This document shows, in pieces, positions 36,935-46,900 of a DNA stretch of 64,000 bases. Position numbers and translations under genes: made by a program. Source of the stretch: Fimbriimonadaceae bacterium. GTDB lineage: Bacteria > Armatimonadota > Fimbriimonadia > Fimbriimonadales > Fimbriimonadaceae. Within the stretch, counting starts at the first letter, position 1. The number at the start of each line of letters is the position of its first letter. Under the pieces are notes generated by a model that saw only the letters and a program-made list of their open reading frames with translations, ran no database searches and was not told the DNA's origin. The stretch lies in NCBI GenBank assembly GCA_019638795.1, contig JAHBTB010000010.1:29026-93025 (forward strand), written 5' to 3'.

Positions 36935-36940
36935 ATTATG
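36935..36940 (-). promoter_or_regulatory. -10-like CATAAT, 6 bases before the DUF4838 ATG
   Basis: Minus-strand CATAAT, then CCAGCC, then ATG 36928, with no Shine-Dalgarno sequence. Confidence 0.45.
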
Positions 36941-36951
36941 TCGGGACCACC

Positions 36952-37932
36952 TTAGGGGCGCAGAATCTCTAAGAGTTCCCGGTCGACCAGGTACCCGTCC
37001 ACGGTCTCGTAGTGCGCCCCGGGCCGGCCGTGCTCCACGATCCCAAACGCGCCCTCGAACCCCCAGAGAGACCAACCCCAACCATACTCCCGCCACAAAC
37101 CGACGAGGTCGGTGAACCACCGGACGGCGACGTCGTTGGGTGTCTGGTTGAAGCAGCCGAACTCACCGATGTGGACGGGCCTCCCCATCGCGGCGACCTG
37201 GCGCCAAGGGGCATAGAACTCATGGAGGGCCGCCCTGTCCCACGGGTGCCCCCACCAGTCGCCACCGGGATACACCGCGTCATGACCCTTCCAACCCTCC
37301 CACCAGGTCGCGCCTTGGTGGCTGACCGGCATGGGTTGGTAGCCCCGCCCCGAGTGGACGACGTCGAGGTCCGCTAGTTCCGGCATCGCGACGTGCCCCC
37401 CTTCCAGGCCGTCGATGACGATGGTCCGTCCGGGGTCGACCGCCCGTATCGCCGCCACCACGCGGCGCACCAACGCTTCGTGCACGTCCCGGGTCATGCC
37501 GTACTGCCCGATGTCGGGTGGTTCGTTGACCAGGTCGAAGCTAAGGACGTCGCCCGGCACACCCTTGTACCGGCGGGCGAAGGTCTCCCACTGAAAGACA
37601 AACCCGTCCTGAGCCTCCCGGTCGGTCCACAGGTTATGCCGCTCGATATCAGGCCGGTTGATGCAGTACCCCGGTGCGCGGTGCATGTTAAGGCTGAAGT
37701 GCAACCCCCGCTCCCGGCAAACGGCGAGGTAGCCGTCGATCGCGGCCAAGACTCCCTCGTCCATGGCCTCGTAGTCCCCACCGACCGTCCAAAACCGGTA
37801 GTCGCACGCCAGGCGCACGAAGTCGAACCCGTTTCGTGCCATGAAGTCGAGGGCCCGCAGGTCGGGCGAAGCGGGTCTGGCTCCCGGCTCCCACGAGAAG
37901 ACCCACTGAAAGTTGAAGCCGGTCCAAGGCAT
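36952..37932 (-). CDS. GH5-family glycoside hydrolase
   Basis: The 326-residue TIM-barrel enzyme shows FDLVNEPPD, where Glu of NEP is the acid/base, and VHIGEFGCFNQ, where Glu is the nucleophile. FSLNMHRAPGYC and WGWSLWGFEGAFG line the substrate cleft. GH5 enzymes cleave beta-1,4-glucans, mannans or xylans, retaining configuration. No signal peptide is present, so it may act on imported oligosaccharides in the cytoplasm. It is the first gene of the uronate operon. TAAACT lies 5 bases before its ATG. Confidence 0.88.
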   Translation of the reverse strand: MPWTGFNFQWVFSWEPGARPASPDLRALDFMARNGFDFVRLACDYRFWTVGGDYEAMDEGVLAAIDGYLAVCRERGLHFSLNMHRAPGYCINRPDIERHNLWTDREAQDGFVFQWETFARRYKGVPGDVLSFDLVNEPPDIGQYGMTRDVHEALVRRVVAAIRAVDPGRTIVIDGLEGGHVAMPELADLDVVHSGRGYQPMPVSHQGATWWEGWKGHDAVYPGGDWWGHPWDRAALHEFYAPWRQVAAMGRPVHIGEFGCFNQTPNDVAVRWFTDLVGLWREYGWGWSLWGFEGAFGIVEHGRPGAHYETVDGYLVDRELLEILRP

Positions 37933-37957
37933 GGGTCAGTTTAGACAAGGTGACGAC

Positions 37958-37987
37958 TTGGCAATCCGGCACCGGAGGCCGTATAGT
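37958..37987 (+). promoter_or_regulatory. Promoter of the heme sugar dehydrogenase, placed for leaderless transcription
   Basis: TTGGCA (37958-37963), 18 bases, TATAGT (37982-37987), then six bases and GTG 37994. The transcription start expected about 7 bases after the -10 falls on the start codon. Confidence 0.6.
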
Positions 37988-37993
37988 GTCCGC

Positions 37994-39490
37994 GTGGACC
38001 CTCGCCTCTTGATCGCTGTGGCCGGCGGCGTCTTCGCCATCGCCTGCACAAACTCCGCACCCGCCACGACTTCTGAGGCCGCGCCGTCGGCCGAGCCTGT
38101 CCCGATCCTCAGCGGGATCCCCGCGCAGCGGCGTTCCGTCAACGTGACCCAGCTCTACAACGACAACTGTGCCAAGTGCCACGGGACCAAGGCGGAAGGC
38201 GGCTCGGCCAAGTCCCTTGTCAACATTGACAAGTTCGACCAGAAGTGGGACGTCCCCTTCTTCAACACGATCAAGAAGGGCAACCCCGACTGGGGGATGG
38301 ACGAGTTCGGCGCGACCCACAGCGACGAAGAGGTCTGGGCTCTGGTCGTGCATATCCGTGAACTGCAAAACAAGGGCCTCCGCGACGGAGGATGGCGTCC
38401 CAAGGAGTCCGGCGGCGTTTTCACATCCAAGTACGGGAAGTACAAGGTCGACACCGTCGTCGACCGGGGCCAGCGCCTGCGGTTGCCGTGGTGCCTGGAG
38501 TTCCTTCCCGACGGCCGCATGCTGGTGTCGGAGAGGTCGGGCCGCCTCATGGTGTTGAAGAACGGCGGGGTCGTGGGCGAGGTCACCGGGCTGCCTCCGA
38601 GCAGGGAGCTGGGCCAAGGCGGTCTGATGGACGTCGTCTTGCACCCCGACTACGCCAAGAACGGCTGGGTCTACATTGCCGTGGCCGACCCCAAGAAAGA
38701 CGGCGGGAACGCCGCGCTGACCAAGATCGTGCGGGGCAAGATCACCTGGAACGGCGCAAGTGGACGGTGGGGCTCGCAGCAGACCATCTTTGAGGCACCG
38801 CAACGGTTTTACACCGGCGCAGGCATCCACTTCGGCGGCAAGATCGCCTTTGACGGCAAGGGTCACGTGTACTTCAGCGTCGGCGAACGCGGGGGCAACA
38901 TGTCGTCGCACAAACTCGACGTACCCTGGGGCAAGGTGTACCGCCTGAACGACGACGGCTCCGTGCCCAAGGACAACCCGTTCCCCAACAGCCCGTTCCC
39001 GGGGACATGGACATGGGGACACCGCAACCCGCAAGGGTTGGTCGTCCGCGCCAACGGCGAGGTCTGGGACACCGAACACGCCCCGCGCGGCGGCGACGAA
39101 CTGAACCACCTCCAGAAGGGGGGTGACTACGGTTGGCCGGTCGTGTGCTTCGGGATCAACTACAACGACTCGCCCTTCGTGGTGCCCTGGCCGACCGCCG
39201 ACCAAAAGATCACCATGCCGGCCCTCCGCTGGATGCCGAGCATCGCGGCCAGCGGCCTCAGCGAAGGCAACGGCAAGATGTTCCCCAAGTGGAAGGGCGA
39301 CCTTTTCGCCGGCGGTCTGGCGGGCCAGACCGTCCGTCGGCTTCGCGTGGACGGCGGCAAGCTCGTTGAGGAGGAAGAACTCCTCTACGGCCGCGGCCGT
39401 GTCCGCGACGTGCGGACCGGGCCGGACGGCGGCATCTACGTCGTCCTCAACGATCCGGACATCATCGTGCGGTTGTCGGCGACCAACTGA
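37994..39490 (+). CDS. Lipoprotein cytochrome c fused to a PQQ-type aldose sugar dehydrogenase
   Basis: The 498-residue protein starts at GTG with a lipoprotein signal ending AIAC (Cys18). A short cytochrome c domain has CAKCH (59-63) and a downstream Met-rich ligand region (WGMDEFGATHSDEEVWALVVHI). A six-bladed beta-propeller follows, of the soluble glucose/sorbosone dehydrogenase family: LRLPWCLEFLPDGRMLVSER, LMDVVLHPDYAKNGWVYIAV, TWGHRNPQGLVVRANGEVWDTEHAPRGGDELN. It probably oxidises sugars at the outer face of the membrane and passes electrons to its own heme. Confidence 0.88.
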   Translation: MDPRLLIAVAGGVFAIACTNSAPATTSEAAPSAEPVPILSGIPAQRRSVNVTQLYNDNCAKCHGTKAEGGSAKSLVNIDKFDQKWDVPFFNTIKKGNPDWGMDEFGATHSDEEVWALVVHIRELQNKGLRDGGWRPKESGGVFTSKYGKYKVDTVVDRGQRLRLPWCLEFLPDGRMLVSERSGRLMVLKNGGVVGEVTGLPPSRELGQGGLMDVVLHPDYAKNGWVYIAVADPKKDGGNAALTKIVRGKITWNGASGRWGSQQTIFEAPQRFYTGAGIHFGGKIAFDGKGHVYFSVGERGGNMSSHKLDVPWGKVYRLNDDGSVPKDNPFPNSPFPGTWTWGHRNPQGLVVRANGEVWDTEHAPRGGDELNHLQKGGDYGWPVVCFGINYNDSPFVVPWPTADQKITMPALRWMPSIAASGLSEGNGKMFPKWKGDLFAGGLAGQTVRRLRVDGGKLVEEEELLYGRGRVRDVRTGPDGGIYVVLNDPDIIVRLSATN

Positions 39491-39557
39491 AGCGCATCCT
39501 CAGCCGGGCCGTTCGCGCGGCCCGGCCCCTCGGCCGCCGGTATCCTCACGGCCTCAG

Positions 39558-39992
39558 ATGGTCAGGCACCATGTCGGCGGCAACCGGTGGGAGGGCGTGG
39601 ACGTCCACCCCTATAAGGAGGACGGCGGGACGCACTTCAAGTCCATCACGCGCCAGACCTTGTTCTCCGGAGCCCACGACCTGGGAGTGGAACTGCGGTA
39701 CTTCGAGATCCAGCCGGACGGCCATTCGACACTGGAGCGCCACGAACACGCCCATCTCGTCATGGTCCATGAGGGCAACGGCCACGTGCTGGTCGGCGAC
39801 ACGGTGACGCCCGTCGGCCCAGGCGACGTCGTCCACGTTCCACCGATGACGTACCACCAGTTCCGCGCCACCCAAGGGTGCGTGATGGGTTTCCTTTGCG
39901 TGGTCAGCGCGGAGCGCGACAAGCCGCGCCGACCCACCGCCGAAGAGGTCGCCGGGCTCCCCGAGGCGGTACGGCAGTTTGTGCGGACTTGA
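39558..39992 (+). CDS. Cupin-domain protein
   Basis: The 144-residue single-domain cupin contains the two metal motifs RHEHAHLVMVHEGNGHVLVGD and VHVPPMTYHQFRA, giving a His/His/Glu/His-type site. It may be an isomerase, dioxygenase or regulator; nothing narrows this. ATG 39558 is used because the rest of the open frame lies over the end of the dehydrogenase gene. It is 3 bases upstream of metY, so it could be co-transcribed and linked to sulfur amino-acid metabolism. Confidence 0.8.
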   Translation: MVRHHVGGNRWEGVDVHPYKEDGGTHFKSITRQTLFSGAHDLGVELRYFEIQPDGHSTLERHEHAHLVMVHEGNGHVLVGDTVTPVGPGDVVHVPPMTYHQFRATQGCVMGFLCVVSAERDKPRRPTAEEVAGLPEAVRQFVRT

Positions 39993-39995
39993 ACC

Positions 39996-41285
39996 ATGAA
40001 GAGACCCAGGGAGTTCGGGTTCGAAACCCGCATGCTGCACGCCGGCCAGGTGCCCGACCCCCATGTCGGGGCGCGGGCGGTGCCGATCTACCAGACCACC
40101 AGCTACGTCTTTGAGAGCGCCGACGAGGCCGCCCACCTCTTTGAACTCAAGCAGTACGGCAACATCTACACCCGCATCAACAACCCGACCACCGCGGTCT
40201 TTGAGGAACGCATGGCGTCGCTCGAAGGCGGCACCGGGGCAGTGGCCTTGGCCAGCGGCATGGCCGCGCAGTTTGCCACGGTGATGACTCTCTGCCAGCC
40301 CGGCGACGAGGTCGTCGCGTCCTCCCACCTCTATGGCGGCAGCCTGACGATGCTCACCCACACCCTGGGAAAGCTGTCTGTGCAAACCAAGTTTGTCGAC
40401 CCCGACGACCTCGACGCCTGGGCCGAAGCCACGACGCCCCAGACACGGCTCTATTTTGTCGAGACGATTGGCAACCCAGTCGGGTCAATTCCCGATTTTC
40501 AACCTCTTGGTGAACTGGCTAAATCCAAGAGGGTGCCGCTTGTCGTCGACAACACCTTTGCGACGCCGTACCTGTTCCGCCCTATCGAGTGGGGCGCCGA
40601 CATCGTGGTGCATTCGGCCACCAAGTTCGTCGGCGGCCACGGCACCAGCATCGGCGGTGTCGTCGTCGACTCGGGCGACTTTGACTTCTCCCGGTTCCCC
40701 AGCGTGGCCGGCCCGTCGGCCAGCTACCACGGGCTCCAGTTTGCCGACACATTCGGCCACTACGGCTTTCTCATGAAGCTGCGCGCCGAGACATTGCGCG
40801 ACACGGGGGCATGCATCTCGCCGACCAACGCGTTCATGCTCCTCCAGGGCGTCGAGACATTGAGCGTCCGCATGGACCGCCACGTCGCCAACGCCAGGGC
40901 CGTCGCCGAATACTTGGAATCACACCAAAAGGTTGAGAGAGTCCATTACGCTGGGCTCCCCTCCCATCCGCACCACGCCCGCGCCAAGAAGTATCTGCCG
41001 TTGGGCCCCGGTGCCGTCCTGTCATTCGAGCTTCGTCCGACCGGAGGGGACGTCCGTATGGCGGGCAAGAGCCTGATCGAGTCCCTCAACCTTTTCAGCC
41101 ACTTGGCCAACGTGGGCGACGCCAAGAGCCTGGTCATCCACCCCGCCAGCACGACCCACCAGCAACTGAACGATGACGAACTCGCCGCCTGCGGCATTAC
41201 CGCCGGGACGATTCGCCTGAGCGTCGGTTTGGAGACGACGGACGACCTGTTGTGGGACCTTGAACAGGCGCTGGCGGCCATCTGA
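39996..41285 (+). CDS. metY: O-acetylhomoserine aminocarboxypropyltransferase (sulfhydrylase)
   Basis: The 429-residue Cys/Met-metabolism PLP enzyme has [48 protein letters not shown], the PLP lysine in [11 protein letters not shown], and [11 protein letters not shown] near the C-terminus, as in MetY. It makes homocysteine from O-acetylhomoserine and sulfide. The length (about 430) and the insertion near residues 215-250 favour MetY over MetB or methionine gamma-lyase. No SAM riboswitch is visible upstream; it follows the cupin gene closely. Confidence 0.92.
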   Translation: MKRPREFGFETRMLHAGQVPDPHVGARAVPIYQTTSYVFESADEAAHLFELKQYGNIYTRINNPTTAVFEERMASLEGGTGAVALASGMAAQFATVMTLCQPGDEVVASSHLYGGSLTMLTHTLGKLSVQTKFVDPDDLDAWAEATTPQTRLYFVETIGNPVGSIPDFQPLGELAKSKRVPLVVDNTFATPYLFRPIEWGADIVVHSATKFVGGHGTSIGGVVVDSGDFDFSRFPSVAGPSASYHGLQFADTFGHYGFLMKLRAETLRDTGACISPTNAFMLLQGVETLSVRMDRHVANARAVAEYLESHQKVERVHYAGLPSHPHHARAKKYLPLGPGAVLSFELRPTGGDVRMAGKSLIESLNLFSHLANVGDAKSLVIHPASTTHQQLNDDELAACGITAGTIRLSVGLETTDDLLWDLEQALAAI

Positions 41286-41407
41286 CACGGTGTAAGCCAA
41301 ACACACTCAAGGCCAACCTTGGACGACTTGAGCGAGCTCGATAATCCAGACCACGATCTGCAGGCCGGAACAGCCCGAAGCCGTCTCGTCGTATCCTGGT
41401 CAAGACA

Positions 41408-41845
41408 ATGCTGACCAACATGATCCTTGTCGCCGCCACCATGACCCAGACCAAGATCGACGACCTCGCCTGGCTGGCCGGAGAGTGGCAGTTCGAGCGC
41501 AGCGGCCGCCTTGTCACCGAGCATTGGTCCAAGCCCGCCGGCGGAACCATGATCGGCTATTCCCGCACCGTCCGCGACGGAAAGACCACCGAGTACGAGT
41601 TCCTGATCGTCCGTGCCGACAAAGCGGGAGTCCTCGAGTACGTCGCCAAACCGTCAGGCCAAGCTGAAGCGGTCTTCAAACTCATCAAGGCCGACAAGCA
41701 AAGCGTCGTCTTTGAGAACAAAGGCCACGACTTCCCTCAGCGTATCCTCTACACCCTGAAAGGCGACGACCTCACCGCTGCGATCGAGGGCAATGTCAAC
41801 GGCCAAGGACGTCGCGTCGAGTTCCCCTACCAGCGGGTCAAGTGA
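41408..41845 (+). CDS. DUF6265-family protein
   Basis: The 145-residue product has a hydrophobic, signal-like start (MLTNMILVAATM), then IDDLAWLAGEWQFERSG, EHWSKPAGGTMIGYSRTV, KTTEYEFLIV and FENKGHDFPQRILY. This is the DUF6265 pattern of small, probably exported beta-barrel (lipocalin-like) proteins. Function is unknown. TATCCT lies 10 bases before the ATG. An inverted repeat, CTCAAG/CTTGAG (41306-41332), in the upstream gap may end the metY transcript. Confidence 0.7.
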   Translation: MLTNMILVAATMTQTKIDDLAWLAGEWQFERSGRLVTEHWSKPAGGTMIGYSRTVRDGKTTEYEFLIVRADKAGVLEYVAKPSGQAEAVFKLIKADKQSVVFENKGHDFPQRILYTLKGDDLTAAIEGNVNGQGRRVEFPYQRVK

Positions 41846-41882
41846 CGCCACTGCCGGTACTATCGGAGTAGGGACAAGAGTA

Positions 41883-42422
41883 ATGAGCTTCGGCCACGCC
41901 CCGGCATGCGACATCCGGCTGAACACGGCCCTGACCCCCGATCAGCGTGACCTCTTCCAGGACAGCCGGGTCGTCCGGCGCGTCCTTGCCGAAGCCAAGA
42001 CCATCGCCGTCGTCGGCCTCAGCACCGACCGGACCAAAGCCAGCAACATGGTCGCCAGTTATCTACAGGACGAGGGCTACCGGGTGGTCCCCGTCCACCC
42101 CAAAGCCGAGGAAATCCTGGGCGAAAAGGCGTACCCCAATCTCCGTGCGGTGCCTTTCCCCGTCGACGTCGTCGACATCTTCCGTCCGAACACCGAAGTC
42201 GCCGGGATCGTCGACGACGCGATCGCCATCGGGGCCAAGGCGGTCTGGATGCAGCTTCGTCTCTACGACTTGGACGCGGCCGCCAAGGCCCAGGCAGCGG
42301 GCCTGATGGTGGTGGCCGACCGTTGCATCAAGATGGAGCACGGGCGTTACTCCGGGGCGTTGCACTGGGCCGGGATGAACACCGAGGTCGTCACCGCGCA
42401 ACGGGAGCGACGGCGTCGGTAG
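41883..42422 (+). CDS. CoA-binding domain protein (YccU type)
   Basis: The 179-residue protein has a CoA_binding_2 Rossmann fold: TIAVVGLSTDRTKASNMVASYLQDEGYRVVPVHP, VDVVDIFRPNTEVAGIVDDAI, AVWMQLRLYD and VADRCIKMEHGR. Such proteins bind CoA in vitro, but their role is unclear. ATG 41883 is preferred to the in-frame ATG at 41793 inside the preceding gene. A GGAG-containing stretch lies upstream. Confidence 0.85.
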   Translation: MSFGHAPACDIRLNTALTPDQRDLFQDSRVVRRVLAEAKTIAVVGLSTDRTKASNMVASYLQDEGYRVVPVHPKAEEILGEKAYPNLRAVPFPVDVVDIFRPNTEVAGIVDDAIAIGAKAVWMQLRLYDLDAAAKAQAAGLMVVADRCIKMEHGRYSGALHWAGMNTEVVTAQRERRRR

Positions 42423-42437
42423 CAGGCAAGGCGACCT

Positions 42438-43922
42438 TTACGCCATCAAATCCTTCACCACGTGGCCATGCACGTCGGTCAGGCGCATGTCGCGGCCCTG
42501 ATAGCGATAACCCAGCTTCTTGTGGTCGACCCCCAACAGCCAGAGTAGCGTCGCGTTCAGGTCGTGGACATGGACGGCCCCGTCGGTGAACTCGTCCATC
42601 GTCGGCTCCATCGGAGAGCCGTCCGCGGCGACGATGTTGTAGCCGAAGTCGTCCGTTTGGCCGTACGTCGTGCCGCTCTTCACCCCTCCCCCCGCCATGA
42701 AGACGGTGAAGCAGCGCGGGTGATGGTCGCGCCCGAACGTGTTGGGATCCAGGGGCCCTTGTGAGTAGCTCGTCCGCCCAAACTCGCCGCCCCAGACGAT
42801 CAACGTCTCGTCGAGCATGCCCAGGCGTTTGAGGTCCTTGACCAAGGCCGCGGTCGGCTGGTCCGTGTCCTTGCATTGCTGGGTGATCCCCGCCTTGAGC
42901 CCGCCGTGCTGGTCCCAGCCTTGGTGATAGAGCTGGATAAACCGCACCCCCTTCTGGGCGAGGCGCCGGGCGAGCAGGCAGTTCGCGGCAAAGGTGCCGG
43001 GCTTCTTGCTGTCCGGCCCGTAGAGTTCAAAGACTTCGGCGGGCTCCTTGCTCAGGTCGGTGACTTCGGGGACACTCGTCTGCATCCGGTAGGCCAGTTC
43101 GTACTGGGCGATCCGGCTCTCGATCTCGGGGTCGAGCTCCTTCTCGAACTGGAGCCGGTTGAGTTCTCCCAGCCGGTCCAACATCGCCCGACGCCCACTC
43201 TCACAGATTCCGTCCGGGTTGCTCAGGTAGAGCACCGGGTCGCCCCCGGAGCGGAACCGCACGCCCTGGTACCGGGAGTCGAGGAACCCGCTCCCCCACA
43301 ACCGCGCGTAGAGCGGCTGGTCACCCTTGCCCACACTGGCCAGCACGACGAAGGCGGGCAAGTCTTCGTTCATCGAGCCGAGCCCATAGCTGAGCCATGC
43401 CCCGAAGCTGGGCCGGCCCGCGATCTGGCTTCCGGTCTGCATGAAGGTGATCGCCGGGTCGTGGTTGATCGCCTCGGTAAACATGGACTTGACAAAGCAG
43501 AGTTCGTCGGCGACGTCCTTCAAGTGGGGGAACAGTTCGCTCATCCAGGCACCGCTCTGGCCGTGCTGGGCGAACTCAAATGGCGACCCGGCCAAAGGGA
43601 TGCTGGACTGGTTCGCGCTCATCGCGGTCAGACGTTGCCCCTTGCGCACGCTTTCGGGAAGTTGCTGGCCGTGCATCTCTCGGAGCTTGGGCTTGTAGTC
43701 GAAGAGGTCTTGCTGGGCGGGGCCGCCGGCCTGGAACAGGTAGATGATCCGCTTGGCCTTGGCGGCATGGTGCAGTCCCTTCACCTGGCTGCCGTCGGCC
43801 CAGACCATTTCAGGAAGGAGGGCAGACAAAGCCATGACCCCGACGCCCTGGGCCGCCCGCCCAAAGAACTGCCGCCGGGTCAGGCGCATCATGCGCTCGG
43901 TGATCATCATCGGGTCGTTCAT
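42438..43922 (-). CDS. DUF1501 protein, Tat-exported (first PSD1/DUF1501 pair)
   Basis: The 494-residue protein has an N-terminal twin-arginine motif (TRRQFFGRAAQGVGVMALSALL). The DUF1501 core is related to the sulfatase/alkaline phosphatase fold: IIYLFQAGGPAQQDLFDYKP, HDPAITFMQTGSQIAGRPSFGAWLSYGLGS, CLLARRLAQKGVRFIQLYHQGWDQHGGL, LIVWGGEFGRTSYSQG and GRDHHPRCFTVFMAGGG. These pairs are abundant in planctomycete-like heterotrophs and are thought to act on polysaccharides, without biochemical proof. ATG 43922 overlaps the PSD1 stop (ATGA), which decides the start over the ATG at 43931. Confidence 0.88.
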   Translation of the reverse strand: MNDPMMITERMMRLTRRQFFGRAAQGVGVMALSALLPEMVWADGSQVKGLHHAAKAKRIIYLFQAGGPAQQDLFDYKPKLREMHGQQLPESVRKGQRLTAMSANQSSIPLAGSPFEFAQHGQSGAWMSELFPHLKDVADELCFVKSMFTEAINHDPAITFMQTGSQIAGRPSFGAWLSYGLGSMNEDLPAFVVLASVGKGDQPLYARLWGSGFLDSRYQGVRFRSGGDPVLYLSNPDGICESGRRAMLDRLGELNRLQFEKELDPEIESRIAQYELAYRMQTSVPEVTDLSKEPAEVFELYGPDSKKPGTFAANCLLARRLAQKGVRFIQLYHQGWDQHGGLKAGITQQCKDTDQPTAALVKDLKRLGMLDETLIVWGGEFGRTSYSQGPLDPNTFGRDHHPRCFTVFMAGGGVKSGTTYGQTDDFGYNIVAADGSPMEPTMDEFTDGAVHVHDLNATLLWLLGVDHKKLGYRYQGRDMRLTDVHGHVVKDLMA

Positions 43923-46900
43923 CGCTTCCACACCACCGCGTCCGAATTGAGGACGGCCTGGCAGACCACCGTCATCGCGGCCAAGTCGGTCCGGTCAAGG
44001 CCAGGGTCAGGCTTCCTCTCGCCCTGGGCCAACAACTTGTCCACGTCCGCCTTGTCAGCGGTGAAGACGGCCCGCTGCTCTTCGAACACTTTGAGGAGCA
44101 CCGCCGACTCCCGCGGCCCCGGCTCCCGGCCCGCCAACCTTCGGAACGCCACCGCCACCCTCTCGGCCGGACCCTTACCTTCCTTCATCGCCAGTTCGGC
44201 CAGGACTCGGGCCGCCTCGACGAACTGGACGTCGTTGAGGAGGACGAGGGCCTGCATCGGCGAGCTTGTGTTGGGGCGGCGCACGACGCACGACTCCCGC
44301 GAACCGCCGTCAAAGACCAGCATGCTGGGTACCGGCGTCGTCCGCTTGACCGTCGAATAGAGGCTCCGCCGGTACAAGTCCGCTCCCTTGCTTTGGACAA
44401 AGGCTTGGGTCATGGTGTTGTTTTCTGTCCAAATGCCCGCCGGTTGGTACGGGTTCACCGGCGGCCCGCCCATCTTTCCGTTCAGGAGCCCGGCCGCCGA
44501 AAGGGCGGTGTCCCGCATCATTTCGGCGGTCAGGCGTTGGCTGGGCCCGTGCCAAAGCAGGCGGTTCTGAGGGTCTGCCTCGGCGCCTGCCGGGTTCCGC
44601 TTCGAGTCCTGCCGATAGGTCGCCGACGTCACGATCTCTTTCACGAGGGCCTTCACGTTCCAATCGGAGTCCATGAACCGGCGGGCTAAATAGTCCAAGA
44701 GTTCCGGATGGGTCGGCACCGTCCCTTGCACGCCGAAGTTCTCGCTGGACTCCACAAGCCCCACACCAAAGAGCATCTGCCAGACCCGGTTGACAAAGAC
44801 CCGCGCCGTCAGCGGGTTGTCCTTGCGTGTCGCCCACCTGGCCAAGGCCAGCCGGTCGTTGTCACCTTGTGCCCTCAAGGGCGGGAAGACCTTGGGGGTG
44901 TCGCGGACGACGCGGTCCTTCTCCGTCACGGGTGCGTCGTACATGCCGTGGAACAGCACGTAGGTCGGCTTAGGCCGCTTGGCCTCGTGCATCACCTCGA
45001 CCTCCAAGACGCCGTCCTCCACCGCCGTCAGCTTCACCTGGGCCTCGCGCAGGTGCTTGAGGGCTGTCTGTACGGCCGGATCGCCCCAGGCCGGGCCGGG
45101 TGCGGCGGCGACATAGCGGACCTCCGCCACCTCTCCACCTTTCCATCCTGCGTCACGAAACCTTTGGCCGATCGACCAGTCGCCCCCTGAGGGGCCCAGG
45201 TCGCCATAGGCGGAGACCTTTTTCCACAGTCGGCTGGCCAAAACTTCGACTTTTGCTTCCTTGCCGCCGACATAGATTTTCAGGCCGTCGACCGACCCAC
45301 TGCCGTCGTACGACCATCCCACCTTGGACCACTCGTCTTTGGGCAGTTGTCCCACCGTCCGGACCGCGAGGGCGTTGCCCGGCCAAGAGCGCATCACCCG
45401 GGCGGTCAGATGGCCGTCGTCCAGCAGGAGGTCCATGCCGCAAAAGCCCACGTCGGTCCCCCCCGTGCGGTGCAAAAGGACGACCTGGCCCTTGTCCCGC
45501 GAGTCTCGCACCGCCATCTCCCACGTGAACGCGTCGTACCTCTCCTTGGCCGGAAGTCCACGGAACACCACCCCGTCGTCGCCCCCCGTCCGGACGGCCT
45601 TGACCTTCCGTCCGTCGACGACCGCGTCCACCAGACTCGGCGTGCCGACCAACTGGGCGTAGACGTCCTTGTTCGCCCCGGTGCTCGGCGCGAACTTGCC
45701 GCCTTCTTGCTTCTCGAACTGGAAGGAGTAGGAAGCGGGAGCCGGACCGCCGTCCGCCACGGCGGCCTTCCGTGCCCGGGCCAGTTCATGCTTGGCCTTG
45801 TCGGACTCGGCCCTCAGTCGGGCGATCTCCGCTGCCTGCTCTTTGGTGGGCAAGAGCAAGGAGGGGGGCGGGACGATCTCACTGCTGAGGAGCAGGCCGA
45901 ACTCGTCGATCGAGTTGAAGTAGCTGTACAGCTGATAGAACTCGCGTTGGGAGATCGGGTCGTACTTGTGGTCGTGACAACGGGCACAGCCGACAGTGAG
46001 CCCCAGCACGGCGGTACCGAACGTCTCCACCCTGTCCACGGCGTAGGCGTTCTTGAAGTCGGCGGGGATCGACCCACCTTCGTTGGACTGCCGGTGCAGC
46101 CGGTTGAACGCCGTCGCCAGTTTGTCGTCAGTGGTCGATCCGGGCAAAAGGTCGCCGGCCAGTTGCTTGGTGACGAACTGGTCGTACGGCATGTTCTGGT
46201 TGAACGCCCTGACAACCCAGTCCCGGTACGGCCAGAACGGCGCCAAAAGGTCACTCTGGTAGCCGTAGCTGTCGCTATAGCGGGCGGCGTCGAGCCACTC
46301 GACCGCCATCCTTTCCCCAAACGCCGGCGAGGCAAGGAGCTCGTCGACATAGGCTGAGTACGTGCTGCCTGGCTTTCTCGGCATGGCCGCCGGAGGAAGG
46401 CCGGTCAAGTCGAGGGCGACGCGCCGGTTGATCCGCTCAGGGGCCGCCTCGGCCGTCGGCTTCAGCCCGTCAGCCTGCAACTTGGCAAAGACGAAGCGGT
46501 CGATGTCGTTCCGCGCCCAGCCGTCGCCGGCGTGGGGCACCGGAACCGTCTTGGGCACGGGGATGAAAGCCCAGTGCGACGCATACTTCGCCCCTTCCGC
46601 GATCCACCGGCGCAACACGGCCGCCTCGGCGGGGGTCACGGCCTTCCCGGTCGCGGCCGGTGGCATCGGCGAGTCCTTGCTCGTCACCCGCCTCAACATC
46701 AGGCTCTCGTCGGGCTTGCCCGGGACGACGGCGTGTCCGTCCCCCAGGTCGGCGGTCGCCCCGGCGAAGGTGTCGAGCCGGAGCCCCGCCTGGCGAGACG
46801 AGGCGTCGGGGCCGTGGCACAGGAAGCATTTTTCCGACAGGATCGGCAGGACGTCCCGGCTGAAGTCGACCTGGGCAGGTCCGGGGGCTGAGCCCGGGGT

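Noticed and set aside
39993..39995. A SAM or other riboswitch for metY
   Set aside because: Only 3 bases separate metY from the cupin gene, and no such structure is visible upstream of the cupin gene.
41306..41332. CTCAAG/CTTGAG repeat after metY as an intrinsic terminator
   Set aside because: The stem is short and no T-tract follows on either strand. It is mentioned only in the context of the DUF6265 gene.
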